Shown here piece after piece: positions 18,850 to 28,467 of a DNA stretch of 64,000 bases. The stretch's first letter is position 1. Every line of letters starts with the position of its first letter. The notes below the pieces were generated by a model, which searched no databases, was not told the origin of the DNA, and saw only the letters and a program-made list of their open reading frames with translations. Source of the DNA: Flavobacterium johnsoniae (GTDB lineage Bacteria; Bacteroidota; Bacteroidia; Flavobacteriales; Flavobacteriaceae); NCBI RefSeq assembly GCF_001879205.1, contig NZ_MLFK01000010.1, positions 1 through 64,000 of the forward strand, given 5' to 3'. The position numbers and the translations under genes are program-made.

Positions 18850-19668
18850 ATGAGTACAATTACAGTAAAAGACGGAACAGAAATTTATTATAAAGATTGG
18901 GGAACAGGACAACCTATTGTTTTTCATCATGGCTGGCCTTTATCCGGCGACGATTGGGATGCTCAAATGATGTTTTTCCTAAAACAAGGATACAGAGTTA
19001 TTGCCCATGACAGACGCGGACATGGCCGTTCTGGGCAAAGTTCAGAAGGAAACAACATGGAAACTTATGCATCAGATGTTGCTGAATTGACCGAAGCACT
19101 AAATTTAAAAGATGCAATACATATTGGCCATTCTACCGGCGGCGGTGAAGTAATTCGATATGCGGCAAAATATGGAAAAGACCGCGTTGCAAAAGCAGTA
19201 ATAATTAGTGCCGTAACACCAATAATGATTAAAAATGAAGCCAATCCGGATGGTGTTCCGTTATCCGTTTTTGATGAAATCAGACAAGGCACAGGATTTA
19301 ACAGAGCACAATATTTCTATGATTTCCCTATTCCTTTTTACGGATGGAACCGCGAAGGAAAAACAGTTCAGGAAGGGATTAAGCACAATTGGTGGCGTCA
19401 GGGAATGATGGGTTCTGTGCTTGCTCATTATGAAGGAATAAAAGCTTTCTCTGAATCAGATTTTACAGAAGATCTTAAAAGTTTAGATATTCCGGTTCTT
19501 GTGCTTCATGGCGAGGATGACCAGATAGTACCTTACAATCAGGCACCAAAAGCAGCTAAACTGTTAAAAAATGGAAAACTAATTTCGTATCCGGGATTTC
19601 CTCATGGTATGCCAACTACAGAAGCCGAAACTATTAATAAGGATATTTTAGAATTTATTAAAGCGTAA
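18850..19668 (+). CDS. Alpha/beta hydrolase, non-heme chloroperoxidase/arylesterase-like
   Basis: This 272-residue hydrolase has the catalytic triad S95 (GHSTGGG), D224 (LHGEDDQIVP) and H252 (PGFPHGMPT), and the oxyanion segment FHHGWPLSGDDWD. The combination is typical of the cofactor-free haloperoxidase/arylesterase group, which hydrolyses esters and can make peracids. No signal peptide is present, so it is cytosolic. It is flanked by a probable promoter and a strong terminator, so it is probably monocistronic. Substrate unknown. Confidence 0.88.
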   Translation: MSTITVKDGTEIYYKDWGTGQPIVFHHGWPLSGDDWDAQMMFFLKQGYRVIAHDRRGHGRSGQSSEGNNMETYASDVAELTEALNLKDAIHIGHSTGGGEVIRYAAKYGKDRVAKAVIISAVTPIMIKNEANPDGVPLSVFDEIRQGTGFNRAQYFYDFPIPFYGWNREGKTVQEGIKHNWWRQGMMGSVLAHYEGIKAFSESDFTEDLKSLDIPVLVLHGEDDQIVPYNQAPKAAKLLKNGKLISYPGFPHGMPTTEAETINKDILEFIKA

Positions 19669-19698
19669 TTAGAAACAACAGATTGTTTTTTAAAATAG

Positions 19699-19733
19699 AA
19701 AACCTCCAAAGTCAAATGATTTTGGAGGTTTTT
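19699..19733. terminator. Intrinsic terminator between hydrolase and susD-like gene
   Basis: Arms AAACCTCCAAA (19700-19710) and TTTGGAGGTTT (19721-19731) have a 10-nt loop and flanking A and T runs. It can serve the plus-strand hydrolase and, more weakly, the minus-strand susCD transcript. Confidence 0.8.
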
Positions 19734-19788
19734 GAGTTTAAGTCAAAAGACCTATTTGTATTGTTCAATATAGTTTTTGAATAACTGC

Positions 19789-21213
19789 TTATTTTATATC
19801 AAACCATAGTTTGGTAGTAAGCAGGTCTTTTCCCTGAACAGCTATTGCGGCCTGATAACTAGTTCCGTTTAAGGACTGTTCTGTACCCGGGTAAAAGAAA
19901 CGTGAAGGTATTTTTCCGTCTAAAACCGTAGCCGGACCTGCTGTTAATACCGGATAGTCAAGTCTTCTCCATTCTGTAAAAGCATCAAGACCTTGTCCAA
20001 AGAAGGCAATCCATTTTTGTGTACCTATCGATTTAGCATAATTTGCCGCATCATACTTCACAGAAGCCTGATTAAGATAATTAGAAATAACCGTTGCATT
20101 GGTAATTCCAAATTGATTGAATGATGCCGTAATTGCATCTTTATATAATTGTTCTGCATCTCCAGCAATATAACCACGCGCTGCTGCTTCTGACAAATTA
20201 AACAATACTTCAGAATACGAAACAATTACCGCAGGTGAAGCCGATGTCAGGAAGTAAGTACCCGGTTTAGATGTTTTAGCAAAACCTTGGCTATTAGCAT
20301 CACTATTTGATAATCCGTTAGCACCGCCAACATATTTACCCACACTGGCATCTGATGGTAACTGTGCATAAACTGGTAAACGAGGATCTGTTAGTTCAGT
20401 TAATTTGTCAACCATTGTTTTTGAAATACGGAAATCGTCACGAGTTTCAAACCAAGCCGAAGCCGGATTTTGTTGAGGTGAACTGGTATAAGTAAACTTA
20501 AAAGTATCATTGTTACTGGCCAGTACCCCCGCTGCATCACTTGTTGCATCAATTGCGGCTTGTTTTGCCAAAGCCGGTTCTCTGTCTGAAATTCTCAAAG
20601 CAATACGTAAACGAAGTGAGTTTACCAGTCTTTTCCATTTCAAAATATCTCCCTTATAAGATAAGTCACCAGTTACAGCACCATTTCCTACACCTAACAA
20701 ATCCTGAGCATTTTTCAAATCTTCCAGTAATCCTGTATATACTTCTTTTTGTGTATTATATGCCGGAGTTACTTTTAAGCCTGCCTCTTTATAAGGAATG
20801 CTTCCGTAAGCATCAGTCAGTAATAAAAATGTCCAAGAACGAAGCGTTAATGCAATCCCTTTATAATTTGAATTGGCCTGGTCAGCAGGAAAATTCAAAA
20901 TGGTGTTCAAATCTGTAATTAAAGTTGCATATCCTGTATTCCACAAAGAAGTGAAAGACGTATTCGACACATCATATCTGTCCGGTTCTGTATATTGGAT
21001 TTTAGCCCAATGCTGTACAAATAACAAAGATGAATTAAAGTTATTTACATCTCCCCAGTATAAGTCAGCACTCTGCTTTAATGTTCCTGTTAACAGGTAC
21101 GGTGCCAATGGTGTTTCAGTTGCATTTGGATTTTTATTAATTTCATCCAGGGTATCGCTGCATGAAGTCAGCGACACTGCAAATAGCGTTATATAGGCTA
21201 GTTTTTTTAGCAT
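19789..21213 (-). CDS. SusD/RagB-like nutrient-binding lipoprotein
   Basis: The 474-residue protein is an outer-membrane surface lipoprotein. The lipobox cysteine is C18 in AVSLTSCSDT, with SDTLDEINKNPN following, typical of SusD-like proteins. The helical TPR-like core shows LRSWTFLLLTDAYGSIPYKEA and LKNAQDLLG. It caps the SusC-like channel encoded 11 nt upstream and binds an oligosaccharide or peptide for import. No hydrolase is next to the pair, so the ligand is not evident. SusD-like family 2 is more likely than canonical SusD, judged from length and motifs. Confidence 0.93.
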   Translation of the reverse strand: MLKKLAYITLFAVSLTSCSDTLDEINKNPNATETPLAPYLLTGTLKQSADLYWGDVNNFNSSLLFVQHWAKIQYTEPDRYDVSNTSFTSLWNTGYATLITDLNTILNFPADQANSNYKGIALTLRSWTFLLLTDAYGSIPYKEAGLKVTPAYNTQKEVYTGLLEDLKNAQDLLGVGNGAVTGDLSYKGDILKWKRLVNSLRLRIALRISDREPALAKQAAIDATSDAAGVLASNNDTFKFTYTSSPQQNPASAWFETRDDFRISKTMVDKLTELTDPRLPVYAQLPSDASVGKYVGGANGLSNSDANSQGFAKTSKPGTYFLTSASPAVIVSYSEVLFNLSEAAARGYIAGDAEQLYKDAITASFNQFGITNATVISNYLNQASVKYDAANYAKSIGTQKWIAFFGQGLDAFTEWRRLDYPVLTAGPATVLDGKIPSRFFYPGTEQSLNGTSYQAAIAVQGKDLLTTKLWFDIK

Positions 21214-21224
21214 GATTCTGTGTT

Positions 21225-24200
21225 TTAAAATTTAATATTTAAATTAAGACTGAAATTTCTTGTTGTTGGCAAAGCTAAACTCTCCAACCCTTGCGCATTT
21301 CCAGTATTGAAAGCTGTTTCAGGATCGATATTTGGTGCATCTTTATAAATAAAGAACAGGTTACGACCTACTGCAGTTATACTGGCTCCTTCTAATCCTA
21401 ATCTTTTTGCAAATGACTTATTGAAATTATAAGCCAGTTTAATTTCTCTCATTTTTACAAAAGTTGAGCTGTAAATGTAAGCTTCACTAATGTTGTAAGA
21501 GGCTTTGTAATACTCTTGTGCACTTAGTACTGTATTATTTGGTGTTCCATCAGCATATACTCCTTTAAAGATCATTCCATCATCATATATTACGGCACCA
21601 CCCGGAGCTGTTCCGCCTGTAACTAAAGTTTTTGTAGTACCATCTAAGTAGTAACTTAATCCGCCATTCTCTGCCCCGCGTCCCGGAAGCGTCTGAGCTA
21701 ATACACCTGTATAATTACCCGTTCTGTTTGTTCCTGAGAAAATTTCTCCACCTACGCTTGCATCAACAAGGAACGAAAGTTCAATATTTTTATAAGTCAG
21801 GGTGTTGGTAACACCAGCTAAGTAATCAGGAGTATAATGTCCTAATACTTTCTTTTGCGGATCTGCTTTTGGTAATCCGTTTGCACCCACTACTATATTG
21901 CCGCTTGCATCACGCTGATAAGCTGTTCCGTAAAGTGCTCCGTAAGCCTGTCCAACAGATGCTAATACATCAACACCTCCCGAAGAACCAATGGTGTAAT
22001 TCTGAATCTGTTTATCGTAGTCAAGAATCTTTACTTCGCTTATATTCTTTGAGTAATTTGCACCCACATTCCATCTGAAATCTTTAGTTTGAATAGGAGT
22101 TCCATCCAGTTGGATTTCGATACCGCGGTTGTTTATCTTACCTGCATTGATCAGTTGAGAATTATAGCCGCTTGAAGCTGTTGTTTTTATTTCCAGAATC
22201 TGATCAAAACTATTCGTGTTATAATAAGCAGCATCAAAATGAAGTCTGTTTTTCCAGAAAGAAGCCTCAAGACCAACTTCCGTAGAACGAGTTGTTTCTG
22301 GTTTCAGGTTCTCATTAAGTTTCTTTTGAGAAGAAGTCTGGATTGGATTTCCGTCGAATGCAGTTTGAAAATTATAAACCGTAGACAATTGATATGGATC
22401 TGCATCATTACCAACTTCAGACCATCCGCCGCGAATCTTTAAGAAATCCAGTGTATTGCTTTTCAAATTGAAAGCTTCAGATAATATTAAACTTCCATTG
22501 ATAGATGGATAAAAATAAGAACGGTTATTGCTTGGCAGTGTAGATGACCAGTCGTTACGCGCTGTTAGGTTCAGGTAAGCATAATTTTTATATCCAAATT
22601 GTGCAGAAGCATAAGCACTGTATACTCTTAATCTTGATAATATGTTTGATGACGTTAGCGGATCACGTGAATTAGTCAGTGTGTACAAATCAGGTACAGC
22701 CAAACGTGGCGCTTTTTGATAGTTGTTTGCATCGCTGTGATTACGGATATTGAATCCGGCAAGAGCATCCACACTAAAATCATCATTTAGTTTTTTAGTG
22801 TAAGTAAAAATACCTTCTGTATTTTGTTCATTTACAGTATAAGCATCTTCGGCATAAGAACCAAAAGGAGTTCCGTTTGTACCATATTTAATTTCGTATT
22901 TTCTACGATCATTATAATAGTCAACTCCTGTGCGGAATTTAAAATTAAGACCTTCAGCAAGTTTTGCATCTAAGTGAATATCCCCTATTAAACGATTACG
23001 CTGCTGGCTGGTTGTATTATAATAAGCATTCCAATACGGGTTGCTGTAATAACTGTTATTCCAGTTAACATTTCTATTATTTCTAAGTTCATTGATATCT
23101 ACCTGACGTCCGAACCAAAGAAACTGAAGCATTACACCCGCAGCACGGTTACCAGACGGTCCTCCTGGCAAAGCCGGAGCATCTGTAACAATATAGTTGG
23201 CATTTACCCCTACTTTTATACCTTTAGATATTTGATAATTTGTATTAACCGTAAAGTTTGTTTTGTTTACTTCACTGTTAGGAACTGTTCCTGTTTGTTT
23301 TTGATTGTTTACTCCGATACGGAAATCTGATTTTTCATCTGATTTGGCTACGGAAATACTATTATCATACGTTAGACCTGTGTTGAAAAAGTCCTTCACA
23401 TTATTTGGGTGAGCTACGAAAGGTACTGCCTGTCCATTTGAATAAAATTGAGGAATAAGACGGCCATCCAATCTTGGTCCCCAGCTTTCATCAACACCAT
23501 CATTAACACCTCCACCTTTACCATCTACAAAACTGAATTTTCCGTTTGATCCTTGTCCGTATGAATTCTGGAAACTAGGCAATGTAGCAACTTGAGAGAT
23601 TGTTATACCTGTATTAAAAGTTATTCCCAATCCTTTTTGATTTTTTCCTGATTTTGTAGTAATAAGAACAACACCATGCGCTGCACGTGATCCGTATAGG
23701 GCAGCGGCATTTGGTCCTTTCAGCACCGTTAAGGTTTCAATATCCTGAGGATTTAAATCGGCAATTGCATTTTTGAAATCACGAGTAGCTCCACCAACGC
23801 TTCCTAACTGAGAGTTATCTACCGGAACACCGTCTACCACAAATAACGGCTGGTTATTTCCGGCAATAGAAGTTTCACCACGAATAATAATACGAGAAGA
23901 TCCCATATCACCCTGAGAATTGGTAATACGCACTCCGGCAAGTTTACCGCTCAAACTATTTAAAAAGTTCGTTTCTTTTGTATCAGATAACTCCCTGCCT
24001 TTTAGTGCCTGAGTAGTATAACCTAAAGATTTCTTTTCTTTAGAAATACCTAATGCAGTAACAACTACTTCTGACAATGCATTTTGTTCCTGAGTAAGAC
24101 TAATTACAACTGAATTTCCGTTAGCTACAACTTCTGTTCTTTTATAACCCAAAAAACTTACTACCAGCGTGTAAGGGAATTTTTGTCCTGTTTGGAAAAA

Positions 24201-24404
24201 AAACTTCCCGTCGAAATCTGTTATAACACCATGTGTAGTACCTTTTATGTTTATCGAAGCACCAATAATAGGTTCTTTTGTAGCGGCATCTATTACTGTT
24301 CCTTCTAGTTTCGACTGGATTAACGGTTTGGTTTCCTGAGCACTAACCCCTATGGAAATCAAGAAAATACATAACCATGCGTATCTATTTAATTTTTTTT
24401 TCAT
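21225..24404 (-). CDS. SusC/RagA-like TonB-dependent outer-membrane transporter
   Basis: The 1059-residue protein has a signal peptide (to about residue 22), a carboxypeptidase-regulatory-like domain (about 30-115, GTVIDAATKEPIIGASINIKG), a plug domain (about 120-240, with GVRITNSQGDMGSSRIIIRG and VLKGPNAAALYGSRAAHGVV) and a long beta-barrel ending in FSLNLNIKF, a typical C-terminal aromatic. It imports a ligand with TonB energy, together with the SusD-like lipoprotein 11 nt downstream. No sigma/anti-sigma pair or hybrid sensor is adjacent. Control may lie in the long leader upstream. Confidence 0.95.
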   Translation of the reverse strand: MKKKLNRYAWLCIFLISIGVSAQETKPLIQSKLEGTVIDAATKEPIIGASINIKGTTHGVITDFDGKFFFQTGQKFPYTLVVSFLGYKRTEVVANGNSVVISLTQEQNALSEVVVTALGISKEKKSLGYTTQALKGRELSDTKETNFLNSLSGKLAGVRITNSQGDMGSSRIIIRGETSIAGNNQPLFVVDGVPVDNSQLGSVGGATRDFKNAIADLNPQDIETLTVLKGPNAAALYGSRAAHGVVLITTKSGKNQKGLGITFNTGITISQVATLPSFQNSYGQGSNGKFSFVDGKGGGVNDGVDESWGPRLDGRLIPQFYSNGQAVPFVAHPNNVKDFFNTGLTYDNSISVAKSDEKSDFRIGVNNQKQTGTVPNSEVNKTNFTVNTNYQISKGIKVGVNANYIVTDAPALPGGPSGNRAAGVMLQFLWFGRQVDINELRNNRNVNWNNSYYSNPYWNAYYNTTSQQRNRLIGDIHLDAKLAEGLNFKFRTGVDYYNDRRKYEIKYGTNGTPFGSYAEDAYTVNEQNTEGIFTYTKKLNDDFSVDALAGFNIRNHSDANNYQKAPRLAVPDLYTLTNSRDPLTSSNILSRLRVYSAYASAQFGYKNYAYLNLTARNDWSSTLPSNNRSYFYPSINGSLILSEAFNLKSNTLDFLKIRGGWSEVGNDADPYQLSTVYNFQTAFDGNPIQTSSQKKLNENLKPETTRSTEVGLEASFWKNRLHFDAAYYNTNSFDQILEIKTTASSGYNSQLINAGKINNRGIEIQLDGTPIQTKDFRWNVGANYSKNISEVKILDYDKQIQNYTIGSSGGVDVLASVGQAYGALYGTAYQRDASGNIVVGANGLPKADPQKKVLGHYTPDYLAGVTNTLTYKNIELSFLVDASVGGEIFSGTNRTGNYTGVLAQTLPGRGAENGGLSYYLDGTTKTLVTGGTAPGGAVIYDDGMIFKGVYADGTPNNTVLSAQEYYKASYNISEAYIYSSTFVKMREIKLAYNFNKSFAKRLGLEGASITAVGRNLFFIYKDAPNIDPETAFNTGNAQGLESLALPTTRNFSLNLNIKF

Positions 24405-24424
24405 TACTTTTTTTTAGTTTAATA

Positions 24425-24521
24425 AATAAGGTGAACCGAAGACAGATTTGCGTCACTCCCGCTTCCCTTATAGAGATGTACAATTTCTTTAAGCTTCGCC
24501 ATTTCTGCCGGGACAGAAATG
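24425..24521 (-). promoter_or_regulatory. Possible structured RNA leader upstream of susC
   Basis: Read on the minus strand, an 8-bp perfect hairpin comes first: CATTTCTG (24521-24514), loop TCCCGG, CAGAAATG (24507-24500). A G/C-richer block then follows within very A/T-rich DNA. It contains TAAGG-GAAG pairing with CTTC and CCTTA around an apical GCG/CGC. The block ends about 20 nt before the susC ATG. It does not match the cobalamin, SAM-I, TPP or preQ1 consensus as I know them. On the plus strand the first hairpin is followed by TTTTTT and could act as a terminator, so the strand is uncertain. Confidence 0.4.
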
Positions 24522-25079
24522 TTTTTTATCTGCTACACATTCGTTTTTTCATTTTTATTTTTTTTTTGATTACTATTATTAAAATTGATTTTTTACAAGA
24601 TTTTAATTCCAAACTTTAAAATGCCTTCTATTCAAAAAATTTGCATGAATTGGAGATTACAACATTTTTAACAGAGGTGGTTCATTAAATTTAAATTGTT
24701 AAATGATTCTGTCTGTTCAAAAATAAAATGTCTCTAAAAGTCATAAGTCCTTTTATTTCCTGATATATTTTTAAATTCTACTAATTTGATAGAACAAAAG
24801 TATATTAAAAATATTTACCCAAAAAGTTTATTCGTTTTTTTTGCAAAAAAAAAGTTAAATAAATTTTTAGTAAACTTTTAAACTACTACAAACAAGACAG
24901 TTAATAGTTTTTATATTTTTGGAGTCATGTAAGAATTTTTCTAAACGGAAAGAAATAAATTAGAAAAAGACATCCATTTTTTACTTCATTATTAACAGAA
25001 GAAATCAAATTATCGCCAATTTATGACAATGAAATGATCGTTTATTGCAAGAAAGCTGCTATTCTTTCAGTAAAAAGAT
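24522..25079. other. Gene-free, A/T-rich upstream region of susC
   Basis: About 560 nt hold no credible ORF. Long A and T runs dominate. No complete TTG/TAnnTTTG promoter was seen by eye, although the susCD promoter must lie here or just upstream of the hairpin. Confidence 0.45.
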
Positions 25080-25136
25080 TTCAAAAAAAATAGAGAAAAA
25101 AATCAAGGGAAATTCCTCCTGACTTATTCTCTATTT
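25080..25136 (-). terminator. Intrinsic terminator of the PPC-domain gene
   Basis: Perfect 10-bp arms AAATAGAGAA (25088-25097) and TTCTCTATTT (25127-25136) have further pairing inside (TCAAGG with CCTCCTGA, imperfect). Read on the minus strand, the stem is followed by a T run (25087-25083 and beyond). It lies about 50 nt after the stop at 25190. Confidence 0.65.
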
Positions 25137-25189
25137 TTGTTAAATTAAGATAATTTAAGAGTGCCGTTCAAAACAGCATAATCCTGGTT

Positions 25190-25714
25190 TTATTTCGCAC
25201 AATTAAGCTGTAAAACATTCGCATTTAATGGCTGCTCGATTTTTCTTTCGAGTTTTTCATTGTTCACCGTTATATAAACTTCCATTGAACCCGTACCTAC
25301 TTTTAAAGCCAGAATATGTCCGCCGTAAGCATCAAATTTTTCGTCTGTTGCAACTCCATGAATATGCAAAGATGGTTTTCCTTCGTTCCATGCAATAGAA
25401 CCCGTTAAACTTCCCATTTCAACTTTATTGAATGTCTTTGGATTAAATTTCTTTTGGCTGAAATCATAAAAACCAAAAGTGACTTCCTGCGCAAAACCAA
25501 TTCCGGTAAAGTTTGCCGAAGGAATCTTTTGTTCATTTGCCAGGTTTTCGATTAAGGCCAAAACATTATCTCCTTCACGAAGAACCATTAAATAACCATA
25601 AGTTGTTTTCGTATAACGGCATTTTTGGCTGTCATCTTTCTGCTGGGCATTTGCAAAACTTACAATCAGGCAAAGCGCTACTGCTGATATTATTTTTCTT
25701 GATAGTAAAAACAT
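25190..25714 (-). CDS. Exported PPC/DUF296-domain protein
   Basis: The 174-residue protein has a signal peptide (ends SFANAQQ, residue about 24) and then a PPC domain (residues about 40-165). GYLMVLREGDNVLALIENLA, the strand GSLTGSIAWNEGKPSLHIHG and GGHILALKVGTGSMEVYI match the plant/prokaryote conserved fold. The HIHG pair and the later H in GGHI are the usual metal-binding set. Most PPC proteins are cytosolic; this one carries an export signal, so it probably works in the periplasm or on the outer membrane. Function unknown. Confidence 0.82.
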   Translation of the reverse strand: MFLLSRKIISAVALCLIVSFANAQQKDDSQKCRYTKTTYGYLMVLREGDNVLALIENLANEQKIPSANFTGIGFAQEVTFGFYDFSQKKFNPKTFNKVEMGSLTGSIAWNEGKPSLHIHGVATDEKFDAYGGHILALKVGTGSMEVYITVNNEKLERKIEQPLNANVLQLNCAK

Positions 25715-25830
25715 AGTATTGAATTTAAGTTTAAAGTATTACAATGGTTTTAATGAAGCATCCAACCATAAAAGCAATCCTAAAATTACGTGTATTTTTT
25801 CGTATTTTTGTATAAATTCAATCCTATCAC

Positions 25831-27051
25831 ATGAAACGTTCCGGCACAGCAGATCTTCCCTTGCATTATGGGCATGTTCCATTATGGCTGGCCGAACGCA
25901 TGTCTAAACTGGGTTTTGCCATTGTAGAAACGATTGCAATGGAATTTTCTACTTCAGAGGTGATCAGCAAACTAAGTAATCCTTTCTGGTTTCAAAGCTT
26001 TGGCGCCGTAATGGGAATGGACTGGCATTCATCCGGAATTACAACTTCGGTACTTGGTGCATTAAAAAAATCCGTAAATCCGCATTCGAAAGAACTCGGG
26101 ATTTATATCTGCGGCGGAAAAGGAAAACATTCGATGCTGACACCACAGGAACTTTTGTTTGTAGGCGAAAAAACAGGGCTTGACGGCATCAATCTTGCAA
26201 ACTGCAGCAGACTTACAGCTAAGGTAGATAATACGGCCATTCAGGACGGATTTCAATTGTATCAGCATAATTTTATTGTTGATAATAAAGGTCAATGGGC
26301 GGTTATTCAGCAGGGAATGAATCCAAATTCTAAAACTGCCAGAAGATATCATTGGCATTCGCAGGATTTAAAATCTTTTGTAGAAGAACCTCATACCTTT
26401 ATTTATGGCGAAAATCAAGGTGCAATTTTAAACCTTACGGCCCAGACAGCAGCAAAATCAAGAGAAGGAATTTTAGAATTAACAAAAGAATCTCCGGTTA
26501 AAATCATAAAGGAGATGCAGCATCTTTCAATGCCCGCTCATCATGATGTGAGGATGGAAGATGTTAATATGAAAAGACTCGGTGCCATGCTTTGGGCCAC
26601 TCATGAAAACAAACCGGAAGATTTTGAAGAACTGCTACTTTTAAAAGGAATGGGACCAAGAGCTTTGCAGTCATTAGCATTGGTAAGCGAAGTAATTTAC
26701 GGCACTCCTACCCGATTTGAAGATCCTGCACGTTTTTCATTTGCTCACGGAGGAAAAGACGGACATCCGTTTCCTGTTCCGGTAAAGATCTACGATGAAA
26801 CAATTAATACTTTGCAAAAAGCCATAAATCGTGCTAAAATTGGGAACAATGATAAAATAGAAGCTATTCGCAAATTATCTGAGATTTCGAGAAAAGCAGA
26901 AGAAAGCTTTACCCCCAATTCTAACTTTGATGCCTTAGTTCAAAGAGAACGGGATGAATCGCATAAATATGGAGGCAGAACTGTTTTTGGTGATGCCAAA
27001 CCTCCTAAAAAGAAATCTATAAATCCGGGAAATCAACTCGAGTTATTTTAA
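25831..27051 (+). CDS. DUF763 domain protein
   Basis: The 406-residue cytosolic protein matches the DUF763 family: the N-terminal MKRSGTADLPLHYGHVP, the central WHSSGITTSVLGALKK and the later LKGMGPRALQSLALVSEVIYG, which resembles a helix-hairpin-helix DNA-binding element. The family is widespread in archaea and scattered in bacteria, and its biochemical role is not settled. DNA binding or nuclease work has been suggested from the HhH-like part. The tail KPPKKKSINPGNQLELF is basic and disordered. It stands alone, divergent from the PPC gene. Confidence 0.85.
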   Translation: MKRSGTADLPLHYGHVPLWLAERMSKLGFAIVETIAMEFSTSEVISKLSNPFWFQSFGAVMGMDWHSSGITTSVLGALKKSVNPHSKELGIYICGGKGKHSMLTPQELLFVGEKTGLDGINLANCSRLTAKVDNTAIQDGFQLYQHNFIVDNKGQWAVIQQGMNPNSKTARRYHWHSQDLKSFVEEPHTFIYGENQGAILNLTAQTAAKSREGILELTKESPVKIIKEMQHLSMPAHHDVRMEDVNMKRLGAMLWATHENKPEDFEELLLLKGMGPRALQSLALVSEVIYGTPTRFEDPARFSFAHGGKDGHPFPVPVKIYDETINTLQKAINRAKIGNNDKIEAIRKLSEISRKAEESFTPNSNFDALVQRERDESHKYGGRTVFGDAKPPKKKSINPGNQLELF

Positions 27052-27110
27052 ATTATCAAGATCAAATAAAAAAGCCTCAAATTGTACGGTTTGAGACAAT
27101 TATAAAACAA

Positions 27111-27198
27111 TAACACGGATTGCACTAATGGTCACTAATTCGTTCGTGAAATACTATTTCACTATTGAATTTTGTCCAAATTCGTGGAATCCGTGTTA
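27111..27198. repeat. 88-bp intergenic palindromic repeat (REP/MITE-like)
   Basis: Outer arms TAACACGGATT (27111-27121) and AATCCGTGTTA (27188-27198) are perfect. Inside them imperfect arms continue (CACTAAT / CCACGAATTT in reverse), and at the centre GTGAAATA and TATTTCAC form a further perfect hairpin. The whole segment can fold as one long cruciform. Similar AACACGGATT...AATCCGTGTT intergenic elements are familiar from Flavobacterium genomes. No ORF or transposase is inside. Confidence 0.65.
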
Positions 27199-27255
27199 CA
27201 ATTAATTTTTAATATTGGTTCACACAATAACTCAATTTTAATGTTCATGAAGCTT

Positions 27256-27450
27256 TTATTTCTTTTCTTCATTATTTAATTTATCATCAAAATCGGGTTT
27301 TTTACCTTTAAATTTGTGTGTATCAACATCATAATTTTCATCGTTTGTTAAAACTTCATCGTGATCTTGATATTGATGTTTTCTCGTGTCGCTTCGATTA
27401 TCTGAACCGCTTTTTTTAGCGTTATTCGGATTTTGATTATTTGTTTTCAT
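27256..27450 (-). CDS. Small hydrophilic protein, hypothetical
   Basis: The 64-residue protein is almost free of hydrophobic residues. It is rich in Asn, Asp, Lys and Glu (DNRSDTRKHQYQDHDE, then VDTHKFKGKKPDFDDKL) and is predicted to be disordered. No family is recognised. Its clean ATG, biased acidic/basic composition and lack of overlap with other genes make it more likely real than chance. Similar short disordered proteins occur in Flavobacterium, sometimes stress-related, but no function can be given here. Confidence 0.55.
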   Translation of the reverse strand: MKTNNQNPNNAKKSGSDNRSDTRKHQYQDHDEVLTNDENYDVDTHKFKGKKPDFDDKLNNEEKK

Positions 27451-27532
27451 GTTCTGCAGTTTTAAGTTTTAATAAAATTACTCAAAAGACCAGCAGAAAG
27501 GCTTATATAATCGTTTATAAAAGTTATAAAAT

Positions 27533-28303
27533 TTAAGCCAGTAAATTTAAAGCATCAGCAGTTCGTACAGCTTCAATAGAATTATTTACATTTAGTTTTT
27601 CCAGAATATTCTGTCTGTGCCTGTTTACAGTATTGATACTTATATTTAACTGATCGGCTATTACTTTACTGATTTCGCCTTTACTAATAAGTATCAGAAT
27701 TTCTTTTTCGCGCGATGTCAGCAGCAATCTGCAATTTACATACGTATCCACATAAATGCTTTCTCCGGTTTTGGTATTGATAATCTTTCCATCAATTCCT
27801 GTTACTGCCGTATGTTTTTCAAATAAATAATTGTAGAGACAAACAGCCAGCCACAAGCCTCCCTCTGAACTGTTTTTAAGATAAAAACTGCGATGCAGAA
27901 TACGCTGATATTCCTTTTTATTGTTTAAGGTTCTGATTTTGCATTTCGTTGCATAATTCAATCTTTCTTCCGGCTCTAGTGTTTTTAAGAAATTAAAAAA
28001 TTCCAATTCCAAAAGATGTCTTTCAAAAAGATCCTCCGGATGAATACGCTGATAAATATCTTCTTCCCAAATAGAATCGATTGTTAAGTATCCGGAAGTA
28101 TCCATTTCAAAAAAACTTCCAAAATCACCGGTAAAAATATAGCTTTTATTGTCGGCAAGATCAGACAACACTGCAACGGAGTGATCTATTTTGACGTACT
28201 CTTTCATGGTTTGAACAGCCTCCTGCAGTGCTTCCCTGCGCTTATCAGGACTGTCAATGGATTCAAAAGAAAATTGATCTTCTAATTTCGAAATAGGATT
28301 CAT
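27533..28303 (-). CDS. LuxR-type regulator with PAS-like sensor domain
   Basis: The 256-residue protein has an N-terminal PAS-like region (residues about 15-175; YIFTGDFGSFFEMDTSGYLT and IYQRIHPEDLFERHLLE are typical of the flavobacterial group) and a C-terminal LuxR HTH (about 190-250, LLTSREKEILILISKGEISK and ISINTVNRHRQNILEKL). The frame extends to a GTG at 28381, but the ATG at 28303 (MNPISKLED) gives a normal N-terminus and is preferred. It is divergent from the DUF1349 gene. The effector is unknown. Confidence 0.85.
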   Translation of the reverse strand: MNPISKLEDQFSFESIDSPDKRREALQEAVQTMKEYVKIDHSVAVLSDLADNKSYIFTGDFGSFFEMDTSGYLTIDSIWEEDIYQRIHPEDLFERHLLELEFFNFLKTLEPEERLNYATKCKIRTLNNKKEYQRILHRSFYLKNSSEGGLWLAVCLYNYLFEKHTAVTGIDGKIINTKTGESIYVDTYVNCRLLLTSREKEILILISKGEISKVIADQLNISINTVNRHRQNILEKLNVNNSIEAVRTADALNLLA

Positions 28304-28467
28304 AACCTTAATTCTTTTATTTTCTCTATAATAGGAATTACTATTGGGACTGCTAAAAATAGACAAAAAATTCGTCTCCACGCAAAATGGTTATAAATAA
28401 CTATTGCTGTAAAAATAACGAATCGCCTACTTTGTAAATTATTAATAAAATTCAAATTTAAGAAATC

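Noticed and set aside
24500..24527. Plus-strand terminator (hairpin plus T6) in the susC leader
   Set aside because: No plus-strand gene precedes it, so a terminator role is unsupported; kept only as part of the possible leader structure.
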